64,000 nucleotides of DNA from an uncultured Emticicia sp. Its GTDB lineage: Bacteria; Bacteroidota; Bacteroidia; Cytophagales; Spirosomataceae. Position numbers and translations under genes: made by a program. The notes under the pieces are model-generated. The model did no database searches and was not told the origin of the DNA. It saw only the letters and a program-made list of their open reading frames with translations. This document shows, one piece after another, positions 1-8,840 of the stretch; the first letter of the stretch is position 1, and every line of letters begins with the position of its first letter. The stretch is from contig NZ_CALCZQ010000051.1 in NCBI RefSeq assembly GCF_937903345.1, forward strand, positions 124,001 through 188,000. The letters run 5' to 3'.

Positions 1-2
1 TC

Positions 3-908
3 GACATGGAAAAACCACCTAAAGGAGAGGATGGAAACATTGATTATAGCCAAGATTTCTTCGGTCGTAAGACAAGTTTGACGGTTTCTGGTCAATTGGA
101 AGGTGAATTAGGAGCTTTAGCCTTATCGAAAATTTATACTTTTGGACCAACTTTCCGTGCCGAAAACTCAAATACGACTCGCCACTTGGCAGAGTTTTGG
201 ATGATTGAGCCAGAAGTTGCTTTCTACGAATTAGAAGATAACATGGCTTTGGCCGAAGATTTCGTGCAAACAGTAATCAAATATGCTCTCGAAAACTGTG
301 CTGATGATTTAGCATTCTTGGAAAAACGTTTGTTGGAAGAAGAGAAAAGTAAGCCGCAAAACGAGCGAAGCGAATTGAGTTTGATAGACAAGCTAAAATT
401 TGTGATTGAAAATCAATTTCAGAGATTAACATACACCGAAGCCATTGAAATTTTGGTGCGTTCAAAACCTCATAAAGAGAAAAAATTTCAATATCCAGTT
501 GAATGGGGAATTGATTTGCAATCAGAACATGAGCGTTATTTGGTAGAAAAGCACTTCAAAAAACCAGTAATTTTGACCAATTATCCGAAGGATATAAAGG
601 CGTTTTACATGAAACTGGACGACGATAATAAGACTGTTCGTGCAATGGATGTACTTTTTCCAGGAATCGGAGAAATCATTGGAGGCTCGCAACGTGAAGA
701 CGATTACGAGAAATTATTGGCTCGTACGAAAGAAGTTGGCATTGACCCTGAAAACATTTGGTGGTATCTTGAAACTCGTAAATTTGGTTCGGCTCCTCAC
801 GCAGGTTTCGGACTTGGCTTCGAGCGTTTGGTATTGTTCGTTACTGGCATGACAAATATTCGTGATGTGATTCCTTTCCCTCGCACACCTAAGAGTGCAG
901 AGTTTTGA
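3..908 (+). CDS. asnS: Asparaginyl-tRNA synthetase, C-terminal part (5' truncated by the window edge)
   Basis: Class II aminoacyl-tRNA synthetase that charges tRNA-Asn in the cytoplasm. The frame is open from base 3, so the N-terminal anticodon-binding OB-fold lies outside the window and only the catalytic core is present. Class II motif 2 is seen near the start (FRAENSNTTRHLAEF) and motif 3 near the end (GFGLGFERL). The tail NIRDVIPFPRTP is the usual AsnRS ending, which separates it from AspRS and LysRS. An in-frame ATG at 6 is an internal methionine, not the start. A weak hairpin follows the stop. The gene is housekeeping and nothing about it is odd. Confidence 0.97.
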   Translation, partial: DMEKPPKGEDGNIDYSQDFFGRKTSLTVSGQLEGELGALALSKIYTFGPTFRAENSNTTRHLAEFWMIEPEVAFYELEDNMALAEDFVQTVIKYALENCADDLAFLEKRLLEEEKSKPQNERSELSLIDKLKFVIENQFQRLTYTEAIEILVRSKPHKEKKFQYPVEWGIDLQSEHERYLVEKHFKKPVILTNYPKDIKAFYMKLDDDNKTVRAMDVLFPGIGEIIGGSQREDDYEKLLARTKEVGIDPENIWWYLETRKFGSAPHAGFGLGFERLVLFVTGMTNIRDVIPFPRTPKSAEF

Positions 909-943
909 TTTATAAGTTGAAAATTTGATTTTTTTTACAACAA

Positions 944-980
944 AAACGTGGCACATCACAAAGATGTGGCACGTTTAGTT
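944..980 (+). terminator. Hairpin after asnS, probable terminator
   Basis: A 14-bp inverted repeat (944-957 with 963-976, loop ACAAA, one G-G mismatch) lies 36 bases after the asnS stop and is followed by a T-rich but interrupted tail. It sits in the only gap between asnS and nuoH. The U-tract is imperfect, so termination may be partial. Confidence 0.5.
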
Positions 981-1008
981 TGTCTGAATAAGATTCAAAA
1001 TTGCTAAA

Positions 1009-2094
1009 ATGCTCATAACATTACTCATATTTCTTGCGATTGTTTTCGCCAATGTTGTCGTTGCGGTTTATGTCGAGCGTAAGGTTTCGGCATTTATTCA
1101 AGACCGCACTGGGCCTATGGAAGTTGGTAAATGGGGCGTTTTACAACTCATTGCCGACCTTTTGAAGTTAATTCAAAAAGAAGATATTGTGCCGGCTGCT
1201 GCCGACCGAAGAATGTTTAAGTTTGCTCCGCTGATGATTTTCATGGTAATTTTTGCGGGTTTTGCTTTGTTTCCATTATCTCCAAATTTACGAGGTTCGG
1301 CTACCCAAACTGGGGTTTTTATGCTTTTGGCAGTTGTTTCACTTGATATTTTGGGAATTTTGATGGCAGGTTGGGCTTCAAATAATAAATATTCTTTGCT
1401 CGGAGCTATGCGTTCGGTTGCTCAGATAATTTCTTATGAAGTGCCGCTTGGACTTTCGGTTTTATGCGTAGTTTTGATTACACAAACGCTTGATTTACAA
1501 GAAATTAGCTTTCAACAAGGTTTTCTTTCGCTCGAAAAAAATTATCTTTTTGGTATAAAAGCCACTGGCATTGAAGTAAACCAATACGGTGGAATTTTGA
1601 CTTGGAATATTTTTCGAAATCCATTTTTGTTGATAGTTTTTGTGATTTATTTTATCGCTTCATTGGCCGAAGCTAACAGAGCTCCATTTGATTTACCAGA
1701 AGCTGAATCTGAGTTGATTGGTGGGTTTCACACCGAATATTCGGGTTTTCGTTGGGCGATTTTATTTTTGGCAGAATACGGTATGATGCTTTTGGTGTCG
1801 ATTTTGGGAGCAATTTTGTTTTTGGGTAGTTGGAATACTCCTTTTCCAAATATTGGCTCGTTTACGCTCGGCAGCTGGACAAGTGGGCAATTTGGGCATT
1901 GGTCGAGCGACCTTTGGGGTGGATTTTGGCTGATTTCAAAAGCTTATTTCTTGATTTTGATTCAAATGTGGGTGCGTTGGACACTCCCTCGCTTGCGTGT
2001 TGACCAACTCATGTATCTTTGTTGGAAAGTGCTAACCCCATTTTGTTTAGTGCTTTTGCTTATTTCAGGCGTTTGGCGTTTGTTGATGATTTAG
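1009..2094 (+). CDS. nuoH: NADH-quinone oxidoreductase subunit H (NuoH), stand-alone
   Basis: Membrane subunit of respiratory complex I that helps form the quinone site and couples electron transfer to proton movement. The 361-residue protein is made of about eight hydrophobic helices. It carries family signatures: VYVERKVSAFIQDRTGP near the N-terminus, the acidic loop EANRAPFDLPEAESEL, and GGFHTEYSG. Length is normal. It has no other nuo gene beside it: asnS lies upstream and a convergent Uma2 gene downstream, whose stop codon overlaps this one. The other complex I genes must be elsewhere. Confidence 0.96.
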   Translation: MLITLLIFLAIVFANVVVAVYVERKVSAFIQDRTGPMEVGKWGVLQLIADLLKLIQKEDIVPAAADRRMFKFAPLMIFMVIFAGFALFPLSPNLRGSATQTGVFMLLAVVSLDILGILMAGWASNNKYSLLGAMRSVAQIISYEVPLGLSVLCVVLITQTLDLQEISFQQGFLSLEKNYLFGIKATGIEVNQYGGILTWNIFRNPFLLIVFVIYFIASLAEANRAPFDLPEAESELIGGFHTEYSGFRWAILFLAEYGMMLLVSILGAILFLGSWNTPFPNIGSFTLGSWTSGQFGHWSSDLWGGFWLISKAYFLILIQMWVRWTLPRLRVDQLMYLCWKVLTPFCLVLLLISGVWRLLMI

Positions 2095-2651
2095 AAAATT
2101 CCTTCAAAAATATCTTCCATTAAAATCGAAGCATCAAGTGCTTTTAATTCGATACTTTCTTGTAAATTAGTAAAGTAACTAAACTCCCATTTATCGGAAT
2201 TTTTTGCGTAAATTTCTACAAAAGGCTCTTCTTGCGAAACTATCAAATAATACTGTAAAGTAGGCAAAATAGAATATTCTCTTAGTTTATCAACGGTATC
2301 TGTTTTCACTGAATTTTCTGAAAAAACTTCAACAATTAGCACAGGTTGCGTAATAGCGTGTGAATCTTCATCATCAATCGTTGGTGCAACAATAATATCT
2401 GGGTAGCGATAACGGTTGTTTTCAAGCATCAATCTAACGTCATGGTTGAAAATATCAAAGACTTTTGAATTTATTTTGTCTTCTAATAATCTTACTATTT
2501 TTCGAGCAATTTTATTTGCTTTTTTTGATTCTCCAGGCATAGCAATAAGTTCTCCGTTAATGAATTCATGACGGATTTCGGAGGTTTTTTCTAATTCAAA
2601 ATACTCCTCAACGCTATATTTTTTGTCTGCTACTAATGTTTCTGTCAGCAT
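2091..2651 (-). CDS. Uma2 family (DUF820) restriction-endonuclease-fold protein
   Basis: A 186-residue member of the Uma2 family, which has a PD-(D/E)XK nuclease fold but for which no physiological substrate is settled. Visible family marks are the N-terminal YSVEEYFELE, EFINGELIAMPG, the acidic core YRYPDIIV, and LIVEVFSENS, which supplies the second acidic residue. It is transcribed against nuoH and the two stop codons overlap at 2091-2094. These genes are usually scattered, multicopy and strain-variable; a second, broken copy lies near 15.1-15.7 kb. Confidence 0.85.
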   Translation of the reverse strand: MLTETLVADKKYSVEEYFELEKTSEIRHEFINGELIAMPGESKKANKIARKIVRLLEDKINSKVFDIFNHDVRLMLENNRYRYPDIIVAPTIDDEDSHAITQPVLIVEVFSENSVKTDTVDKLREYSILPTLQYYLIVSQEEPFVEIYAKNSDKWEFSYFTNLQESIELKALDASILMEDIFEGIF

Positions 2652-2705
2652 TTTTTAGAAGTTTTGTTCAAATTTAAGCGATTTTTTGATAAAAACAAAT
2701 ACCTA

Positions 2706-3479
2706 TCACAACTCAAACCAACCTCTAAATTGATGGGCTTTTTCTTTACTCACCACTATTTCATCTTTGGTTTTAACAACTAATTTTAATTCAATTTTTC
2801 CCGTAAAATTCGTTCGATAACTTTCGATTGCTTGTTTATTGACAATAAATTGGCGATTTGCTCGGAAAAATCCTTCTGAGTTTAATAACTCTTCGATTTC
2901 ATCAAGCGAGTTGTAATCGGTGATAAGTCGTTGATTATCAGTGGTTTGAATCCAAATAACCTCGTCTCGATAAAAACAAGCAATTTGCTCAGTCGATACA
3001 GCTACGATATTTCTTTGAAAATGTGCCGTAAACCGGGTCTTAAATTTTAAACTCGTGAAGCGATTGTCTAAATCGCTCAATAAATATGAAAGCTTCTCTT
3101 TAAAATTATCTTGATTGTGAACATGATTCAACTTTTTAAACTTCTCAAAAGCACTGCATAGCTCATCTTTATCAATTGGTTTCAACAAATAATCAATGCT
3201 ATTGAGTTTGAAAGCTCGAATGGCATATTCATCATAAGCAGTTGTAAAAATAATTGGACATTGAGGCTGAATTTCCTTAAAAATATCAAAACTAACGCCA
3301 TCAGAAAGCTGAATATCAGATAAAATCAGGTCGGGTTCTGCATTGGTTTTAAACCAATCCAAAGTTTCTTTTACACTGCCCATTGTGGCTAAAATACTTG
3401 CGTTTGGATCGAGTTTTTTTACTAAACTTTCGAGGTTTTTGGCTACTAATGGCTCATCTTCAATTAAAAGGATTTTCAT
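2706..3479 (-). CDS. LytTR-family response regulator
   Basis: Cytoplasmic transcription factor of a two-component system. Residues 1-120 form a receiver domain with the acidic pair E7/D8, phospho-acceptor Asp55 (in LILSDIQLSDG) and the conserved lysine in LKPIDKDEL. The C-terminal 100 residues form a LytTR DNA-binding domain, including the ERxxxFRANRQFIVN-like stretch around FFRANRQFIVN. It starts one base after the stop of the upstream histidine kinase, so the pair is co-transcribed as the last two genes of the exporter operon, and probably controls that exporter. Confidence 0.94.
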   Translation of the reverse strand: MKILLIEDEPLVAKNLESLVKKLDPNASILATMGSVKETLDWFKTNAEPDLILSDIQLSDGVSFDIFKEIQPQCPIIFTTAYDEYAIRAFKLNSIDYLLKPIDKDELCSAFEKFKKLNHVHNQDNFKEKLSYLLSDLDNRFTSLKFKTRFTAHFQRNIVAVSTEQIACFYRDEVIWIQTTDNQRLITDYNSLDEIEELLNSEGFFRANRQFIVNKQAIESYRTNFTGKIELKLVVKTKDEIVVSKEKAHQFRGWFEL

Positions 3480-3480
3480 A

Positions 3481-4494
3481 TTAAATTAGTGGGATTTTTA
3501 CTCTAAAAACTTCATTTTTTTCAATTAAAACTTCATTGACACTCAAAAATCTATACAATGATTTTAGGTTGTTTAAGCCTTGTCCATTGGAGGTTTCAAC
3601 TTGTTTTTTTAGCTGAAAAGCATTTTCAACAACCAAATACTTTCCTTGGTTAAAAATATTGATTATCAGCGGATTAGCTTGATTGATGATGTTATGTTTG
3701 AGTGCGTTTTCAATTAATATTTGTAGTGTGACTGGAGCGATTTGTTGGTCCAAAACATCGGCCGAAATATTAAAATTAATGTTCAGAGATTCTCCAAAAC
3801 GAGTCTGAAGCAAAGCCACATAATTTTTGATAAAATTAGTTTCAGTTTCGAGGCTTACCAAGCCTTTTTCTTTGCTCTGTAAAACATATCTGAACACTTT
3901 CGAAAGCTGTCTCAAAAACTCACTGGCAAGTGTTGGGTTTTCATGAATCAGCGAATCAAGCGATGTCAGACTATTGAATAAGAAATGTGGATTAAGCTGA
4001 TTTTTTAAGTTATCAAATTGTACCTGAGATTTTTCTTTTTCGAGATTAGTGGCTCTGAGTGCGTTTTCTCGCCATTTATTCAAGGAATATTTGGCAAAAT
4101 GAATGACATTCAACAGCGTTACAACTAAAACCTCGGTAGCTACGCCTGCAAGTTGTGCAAGATTGGTTGCTTCTTTTTCAACGATTGAATGAAATGGCAA
4201 CATTGTTTGCCCAATTAAAAATGCCACTCTTGAAATAATCGTAATGAATGCAAGATTGAGAAGTATTTGTGGTATTAATCGCTTGATAATGCCTCTGTCA
4301 TAAGGCATGAATTTATCGAAAATGAGGCAAGTTTTATTAAAAAAAATAAAAGTTGTCGATAAAACAATGATAGAAACAAGAAATAAAATAGCATTGCTTT
4401 CAAGGTCGAAATCAAAAATATACCATCTAAAAAAGGCCGCTATCATTGCCATTAAGACAATTATATAAATTACTAGTTTCTTTTCAGTTATCAT
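3481..4494 (-). CDS. LytS/YehU-type sensor histidine kinase
   Basis: Membrane histidine kinase of the His_kinase (PF06580) type. The N-terminal 145 residues contain about four hydrophobic helices with little extracytoplasmic sequence, then a short coiled linker. The phospho-acceptor block QLNPHFLFNSL lies near residue 170 and the ATP-binding part contains LQILIENALKHN (N-box) and GQGLNNL (G-box). Its start codon shares one base with the stop of the ATPase gene upstream, showing translational coupling. It has no recognisable periplasmic ligand domain, so it may sense the membrane or the transporter itself. That last point is inference. Confidence 0.92.
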   Translation of the reverse strand: MITEKKLVIYIIVLMAMIAAFFRWYIFDFDLESNAILFLVSIIVLSTTFIFFNKTCLIFDKFMPYDRGIIKRLIPQILLNLAFITIISRVAFLIGQTMLPFHSIVEKEATNLAQLAGVATEVLVVTLLNVIHFAKYSLNKWRENALRATNLEKEKSQVQFDNLKNQLNPHFLFNSLTSLDSLIHENPTLASEFLRQLSKVFRYVLQSKEKGLVSLETETNFIKNYVALLQTRFGESLNINFNISADVLDQQIAPVTLQILIENALKHNIINQANPLIINIFNQGKYLVVENAFQLKKQVETSNGQGLNNLKSLYRFLSVNEVLIEKNEVFRVKIPLI

Positions 4495-5168
4495 TAGCTA
4501 ATAATTTGTCCGTCTGACATTTCAATGATTCTATCGCTTCCTTTGGCAAAATCTGGGTCGTGTGTTACGGCAATGATTGTTTGATTATTTTCGTGGGCAA
4601 TTTGTTTAAAAATCTCGAAAACTACCTCCGAATTTTTTCTGTCTAGATTTCCCGTTGGCTCATCACCCATAATAATTGTTGGGTCATTGATTAAAGCCCG
4701 TGCAATGGCCACTCTTTGTTGTTGACCACCCGAAAGTTTGGCCGACTGTTTGAGGGCGTGGTCTTGCATATCAACCAACTTTAGTTTTTGGTAGGCTCTT
4801 TCTTCGATTTCTTTGCTCGAATATTTTCCCAGTTTCAGAGCTGGCAGCATGACATTTTGTAAAGCTGTAAATTCGGGTAAAAGAAAATGGAATTGAAAAA
4901 CAAAACCTAAATGTTCGTTCCGAAATGCCGCTAGTTGGTCTTGGGTGCGGCCCGTAAGGCGTTCGCCATTCATCATCAGCAGACCATCATAGGTAGTATC
5001 CATTGTGGAAAGAATGTATAAAAGTGTTGATTTTCCACAGCCAGATTTTCCGACCAAAGCCAAAAATTCTCCACGATTAGCTTCAAACGAAATGTTTTTC
5101 AAAACTTGAAACTTTTCGGGTTCGTAGAAATATTTATTGATGTTGGTAGCTTTTAAAACACTGTTCAT
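4494..5168 (-). CDS. ABC transporter ATP-binding protein, LolD/MacB type
   Basis: Cytoplasmic ATPase that powers the FtsX-like permease encoded upstream. The 224-residue protein has Walker A GKSGCGKST (around 40-48), signature LSGGQQQRVAIARAL, Walker B IIMGDEPTGNLD and the H-loop histidine in AVTHDP. The DEPTGNLD sequence is typical of the MacB/LolD/FtsE group. A four-helix-bundle gene separates it from its permease, an unusual break in a pair that is normally adjacent. It overlaps the following kinase gene by one base. Confidence 0.94.
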   Translation of the reverse strand: MNSVLKATNINKYFYEPEKFQVLKNISFEANRGEFLALVGKSGCGKSTLLYILSTMDTTYDGLLMMNGERLTGRTQDQLAAFRNEHLGFVFQFHFLLPEFTALQNVMLPALKLGKYSSKEIEERAYQKLKLVDMQDHALKQSAKLSGGQQQRVAIARALINDPTIIMGDEPTGNLDRKNSEVVFEIFKQIAHENNQTIIAVTHDPDFAKGSDRIIEMSDGQIIS

Positions 5169-5170
5169 TT

Positions 5171-5195
5171 GTGTAGAGTTTAAAGTGTAGAGTTG
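5171..5195. repeat. Left inverted-repeat block flanking the four-helix-bundle gene
   Basis: Contains GTGTAGAGTTT (5171-5181) and then AAGTGTAGAGTTG (5183-5195), two direct copies of a GTGTAGAGTT core. The reverse complement of both occurs at 5612-5624 on the other side of the gene, 12 bases matching perfectly (AAGTGTAGAGTT). The block overlaps the gene's stop codon. Confidence 0.75.
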
Positions 5196-5548
5196 TTTTT
5201 TTTCTCTTTTGCCGAAAGAATAATACTACTGTGTATATTTTTTAGTTCTACACAATCTTTATGAATTGACTCGAAAGCATCTTTTTCAATAAAATCGCTA
5301 TCATGAAGTAAGTTTAAACAGTAAAGTGTTTCTCTCGACTCTTTCAATGAAATTACCATTTTATGAATAAAGTCATTTTTAGACTCAACTGATTGTGCCT
5401 CATTAACATTTGCACCGATCGATGTACCACTTCTAAGAACTTGTTTTGATAAAATAAATTCTTTTTGGTCTTTAGGCAGAAACTTATACATTTTTATTAC
5501 CCGTAAGGCAAACTGATAGCTTTTCTTCTGAATTATACTTTCTTTCAT
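5180..5548 (-). CDS. Four-helix-bundle protein (S23/IVP family)
   Basis: A 122-residue helical protein of the family first found in 23S rRNA intervening sequences (TIGR02436). Family marks are SYQFALRVIKMYKFLP, LSKQVLRSGTSIGANVNEAQ and a helix ending KESRETLYCL. The family is thought to bind nucleic acid or act as a structural helical bundle, but its role is not known. It lies between the permease and ATPase genes of one exporter, in the same direction. The gene is bracketed by inverted copies of AAGTGTAGAGTT (5183-5194 and 5613-5624), suggesting later insertion. Its TAA stop overlaps the left repeat. Confidence 0.88.
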   Translation of the reverse strand: MKESIIQKKSYQFALRVIKMYKFLPKDQKEFILSKQVLRSGTSIGANVNEAQSVESKNDFIHKMVISLKESRETLYCLNLLHDSDFIEKDAFESIHKDCVELKNIHSSIILSAKEKKNNSTL

Positions 5549-5573
5549 TGAATTTTCTATTTTAGAAATACCA

Positions 5574-5624
5574 AAACTCTACATCGCACGGGCGACCCCG
5601 TCTACACTCGTAAACTCTACACTT
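5574..5624. repeat. Right inverted-repeat block flanking the four-helix-bundle gene
   Basis: Contains AAACTCTACA (5574-5583), a short GC-rich insert with CGGGCGACCCCG (5589-5600), TCTACAC, and AAACTCTACACTT (5612-5624). It is the mirror of the block at 5171-5195. The GC-rich middle stands out from the AT-rich surroundings. Confidence 0.7.
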
Positions 5625-5630
5625 AAAAAA

Positions 5631-6881
5631 CTACCCCCTCAATATTGCTACAGGGTCGATTTTTGATGCTTTTCTGGCGGGCATATATCCTGCCAAAATG
5701 GTGGTTGTGATGCCGAAAATCATTCCTAGACCATAATATTTTGGTTCAAACAAAATCGGGAATGTTTTTATATCAAGAAAATCTCCTGCATCAAAAGGCA
5801 TGGATGAAAGTAGGTAGCTCAGGCAAAAACCAATAATAATGCCCAATAAAGCACCCAAAATGCCAATAATGATTGATTGGATAAGAAAGATTGAAACGAT
5901 GTCGTTTCCTGCAAAACCAGTGGCTTTTAGAATAGCAATGTCTTTCATTTTATTGATTACATTCATATTCATAATGTTATAAATACCAAAACCAGCTACT
6001 ACCAATAGGGTAATAGAAACCATAATTACCATTCCGTTTCTGATTTTATCACCTGCCAAAAACGCCGAGTTTGCTTCGGCCCAATCTTGGGTTTTGTAAC
6101 CATACTGATTTGTCAGAACTTTGGCATACGTTAGAGCCGCTTGCGAGTCTTTCATTTTTATATGAATATCAGTCACGAAACTTTTGTCTTTTTGTAGGAT
6201 TTCCTGCACCATCGACATATTGGCATAGCATTTTACACCATCGACTGTCTGAATGCCGAAACCAAAAATTCCTACAATTTTGACTAGTTTTAGATTCCCT
6301 GTGGGTGTCGTTACAGTGATTTTATCACCTACTTTTACATTGAGATTGCGAGCCAAAACTTTACCCATCAGAATTCCGTTGGGAGTTGAAAGCAAGGATT
6401 CTAAACTACCTGATTTAATACGTTTTTTTAAGTCGTATAATTTATTTTCTTTTAATACATCAACCCCTGCGATTTGTCCCGAAAAGGGAACTGGCCCTTT
6501 ATTGAAGAAAACTTGCGAACTTATCTGTGGCGAAACACCCAAAATTGCTGGCTCTTTTTCAATATTCGCCGCAATTTGAAGTCCGTTTTTGATGTTAATT
6601 AATTCATTTTTAGGCAATTGATGATATATAATATTAAAATTCGATGGATTGACCTCATCAATAATACTTGGGTGATTGCTCGTTATTTCTTTATAAATTC
6701 TGATGTGCGGCGATGAGTCGAGAGCTGAATCTTCGAGAAATTTATTGACACCCTTAATGACCGAAATCATGACGATGAACATCGCAATTCCGAAAGTAAC
6801 GCCCAGCATCGCAATCAAGGTCTGACGTTTTTTTGTCAGTAGGTGTGTTTTGGCTATTTGGAATGATATTTTTAGATTCAT
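5631..6881 (-). CDS. FtsX/MacB-type ABC transporter permease
   Basis: Inner-membrane permease of the MacB/LolC/FtsX group (416 residues). One transmembrane helix lies at about residues 20-42, followed by a large periplasmic MacB_PCD-like domain, then three helices near 285-310, 335-358 and 380-402. The ending ARKASKIDPVAILRG is typical of the family. With the adaptor upstream and ATPase downstream it should form a tripartite exporter that uses an outer-membrane TolC-like duct encoded elsewhere. The substrate is unknown; peptides, lipids or antibiotics are possible for this family. Confidence 0.93.
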   Translation of the reverse strand: MNLKISFQIAKTHLLTKKRQTLIAMLGVTFGIAMFIVMISVIKGVNKFLEDSALDSSPHIRIYKEITSNHPSIIDEVNPSNFNIIYHQLPKNELINIKNGLQIAANIEKEPAILGVSPQISSQVFFNKGPVPFSGQIAGVDVLKENKLYDLKKRIKSGSLESLLSTPNGILMGKVLARNLNVKVGDKITVTTPTGNLKLVKIVGIFGFGIQTVDGVKCYANMSMVQEILQKDKSFVTDIHIKMKDSQAALTYAKVLTNQYGYKTQDWAEANSAFLAGDKIRNGMVIMVSITLLVVAGFGIYNIMNMNVINKMKDIAILKATGFAGNDIVSIFLIQSIIIGILGALLGIIIGFCLSYLLSSMPFDAGDFLDIKTFPILFEPKYYGLGMIFGITTTILAGYMPARKASKIDPVAILRG

Positions 6882-6975
6882 ATTTGTGGTGCGAACAAGG
6901 CGGCGGTCGCTTTCAGTTCGTCGATAAAAGTATTTACGTAAAATTCATGAACGAAACAGCGTTTCGTTCCACAGT

Positions 6976-8076
6976 TTAATTTCCAATTACCAAAACCGAT
7001 TTTTCAGTTAGGCCCGCTTTTACCTCAACCATATCAAGGTTTTCAACACCTTTCGTAATTTTTATTTTCTTTTTATCGCCATTTTCTTTAATCCATATCG
7101 AATCGCGGCCTACTAAATAATTTTTCGGAACTGTCAGTACTCTTGGGTTTTCTGAAACCACAATGTTTGCTTCAATCGTCATGCCGTAGTAGGCGTTGGG
7201 TTTTTCTTCCATAAATTCGGCATCGACTCTGAAGGTTTGATCGGCTTTATTAAGTTTTGGGTAAAGTTTGGTCACTTTTGCCTTGAAGATTTTGTCTTTG
7301 TAAACATCAATTTTTATTAAAACTGTTTGTCCGATTTGGACTTTCACAAAATCTGATTCATCGATGGCTAGTTGAGCATATACCTCGTTGGCATCGCCGA
7401 CAAGTGCTACGGCTTCACCACGTCTTACAAGTTCGCCTTGTTTTTTATAAATTTCGTAGAGTTTTCCTGCTTCAAAGCTCTTTATTCGAAAATTATCCTC
7501 TTCCCTGGCATTGACTTTGAAGTTAGATTTTGAGTTTTGTAAATCTACGTAAAGCTGATTTTTTGTACGTAGCCACGCTTTTCTGCGAGCCGAAACATCA
7601 TTTTTGGAGGTCTGGAAAGCAAGTTCAGCACGCTCGTACTCGATACGAGTGGTGGCGTTTCGGTCGTAAAGTTCTTTATAGCGTTTAAAATTTACCGAGT
7701 CGTTGGTCAGCTTTGTGCGAGAATTTCGGAACTGAGCTTCGAGTTCATCAAGAATCGGCGAGTTATCGCTAAAATTAGCTTCTGATTGGCGTAAAATATT
7801 GCTTGAAGCCTCCAAACGAGCTTCTTGCGAGGCACTTTCAAGCTGAAAAAGTAACTGGTTTTTGCCCACTGCATCACCTTCAAAAGCAGTTTGTTTTATC
7901 AAAAAACCATCTGCGTTGGCGGTGAGTTTGTATTCGTTTTTGGGATAAATATTCCCCGAAGCATAAACCGCTTCGGTTAGAGATTTATATTGAGGCGAAG
8001 TGTTGGTGTTTTCTGTTTTTTTGCAGGAAAACAATAGGCCAACGAAGGCTAAAGTAAGTAGGCAAGTATTTTTCAT
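6976..8076 (-). CDS. Periplasmic adaptor (HlyD/membrane-fusion family) lipoprotein
   Basis: First gene of the exporter operon. The 366-residue protein starts with a lipoprotein signal ending LLFSCKK (lipidated Cys18). It then has a split biotinyl-lipoyl-like domain (ANADGFLIKQTAFEGDAVGKN), a long helical hairpin of about 100 residues, and beta-barrel domains. This matches MacA-like adaptors that link an inner-membrane permease to an outer-membrane channel. The next gene in the operon is the permease, about 95 bases on. The gap between them is relatively GC-rich. Confidence 0.92.
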   Translation of the reverse strand: MKNTCLLTLAFVGLLFSCKKTENTNTSPQYKSLTEAVYASGNIYPKNEYKLTANADGFLIKQTAFEGDAVGKNQLLFQLESASQEARLEASSNILRQSEANFSDNSPILDELEAQFRNSRTKLTNDSVNFKRYKELYDRNATTRIEYERAELAFQTSKNDVSARRKAWLRTKNQLYVDLQNSKSNFKVNAREEDNFRIKSFEAGKLYEIYKKQGELVRRGEAVALVGDANEVYAQLAIDESDFVKVQIGQTVLIKIDVYKDKIFKAKVTKLYPKLNKADQTFRVDAEFMEEKPNAYYGMTIEANIVVSENPRVLTVPKNYLVGRDSIWIKENGDKKKIKITKGVENLDMVEVKAGLTEKSVLVIGN

Positions 8077-8310
8077 GTGATGCTTGTGCTTTCTGACGTA
8101 CGTAAGATATAATTCTTAAATTTTAATCAAAGATGTATCTAAATTATAGAATCCTCACGAAATTTTGAACGAAGCGGAAGAAAAAATCATTGAGACAGCA
8201 TTAAATTTTGTCGTTAAATAAATAAGTATTCAATTTTGTACTTAATGATTCGTTTTAATAAAGTATTAACTAGTAAATTTGAACACTTCAAATTATAAAA
8301 ACCAAAGACT

Positions 8311-8790
8311 ATGAAAATCTCGTCTAATTTTAGAATTTTACTTATATTTCTTTTTTTGTCGACTGTGTCAATATTGTTATTGAATTGTTCGAAATCTGAT
8401 TCAGACACATCTACACCTACTGCTCAAATTGTGGGAACATGGAAAATTACAAGTATTTTAGTAAAGGAAGGAACAAAACCAGAAACAGATCAATTTCCTG
8501 CATTGCTACTTTTTTTACCATGTTTCAAAGATGTTTTATTTACTTTTGGCGGTAATGGAGACTTATCTGCTTCGGTTCCAGCTGCGTGCAAGTCAACAGC
8601 AGGTAATTTTATTGGAACAACTGGTTCTGCAAAGTATGAGGTAACAGGAGGGAAATTAATTATTACAGATACAGATGGAACAAAAACTACGGAAGATGTA
8701 TCGTTTAGTGGAAGTCAAATGACCTGGTCATCAACAGAAACAACGAATGGAACTGTTACAACTACGAAAGTTGTTTTAACAAAACAATAA
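8311..8790 (+). CDS. Lipocalin-like domain lipoprotein
   Basis: A small lipoprotein (159 residues) with signal peptide and lipobox LLLNC (Cys26) followed by Ser/Asp/Thr-rich linker. The remainder begins QIVGTWKITSI and is beta-rich, as in the lipocalin-like domain (PF13648-type) common in Bacteroidota. A Bacteroidota -7-like element TAAATTTG lies at 8274-8281. It stands alone between two minus-strand genes. The ligand and function are unknown. Confidence 0.8.
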   Translation: MKISSNFRILLIFLFLSTVSILLLNCSKSDSDTSTPTAQIVGTWKITSILVKEGTKPETDQFPALLLFLPCFKDVLFTFGGNGDLSASVPAACKSTAGNFIGTTGSAKYEVTGGKLIITDTDGTKTTEDVSFSGSQMTWSSTETTNGTVTTTKVVLTKQ

Positions 8791-8840
8791 AGAGGCAATC
8801 TAGGCAAAAAAACTCAATGGCTTATTGCCTCGGCGATGAG

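Noticed and set aside
6253..6579. A 108-codon plus-strand frame inside the permease region
   Set aside because: It is the antisense shadow of the FtsX-like permease and has no family resemblance; the minus-strand protein is clear.
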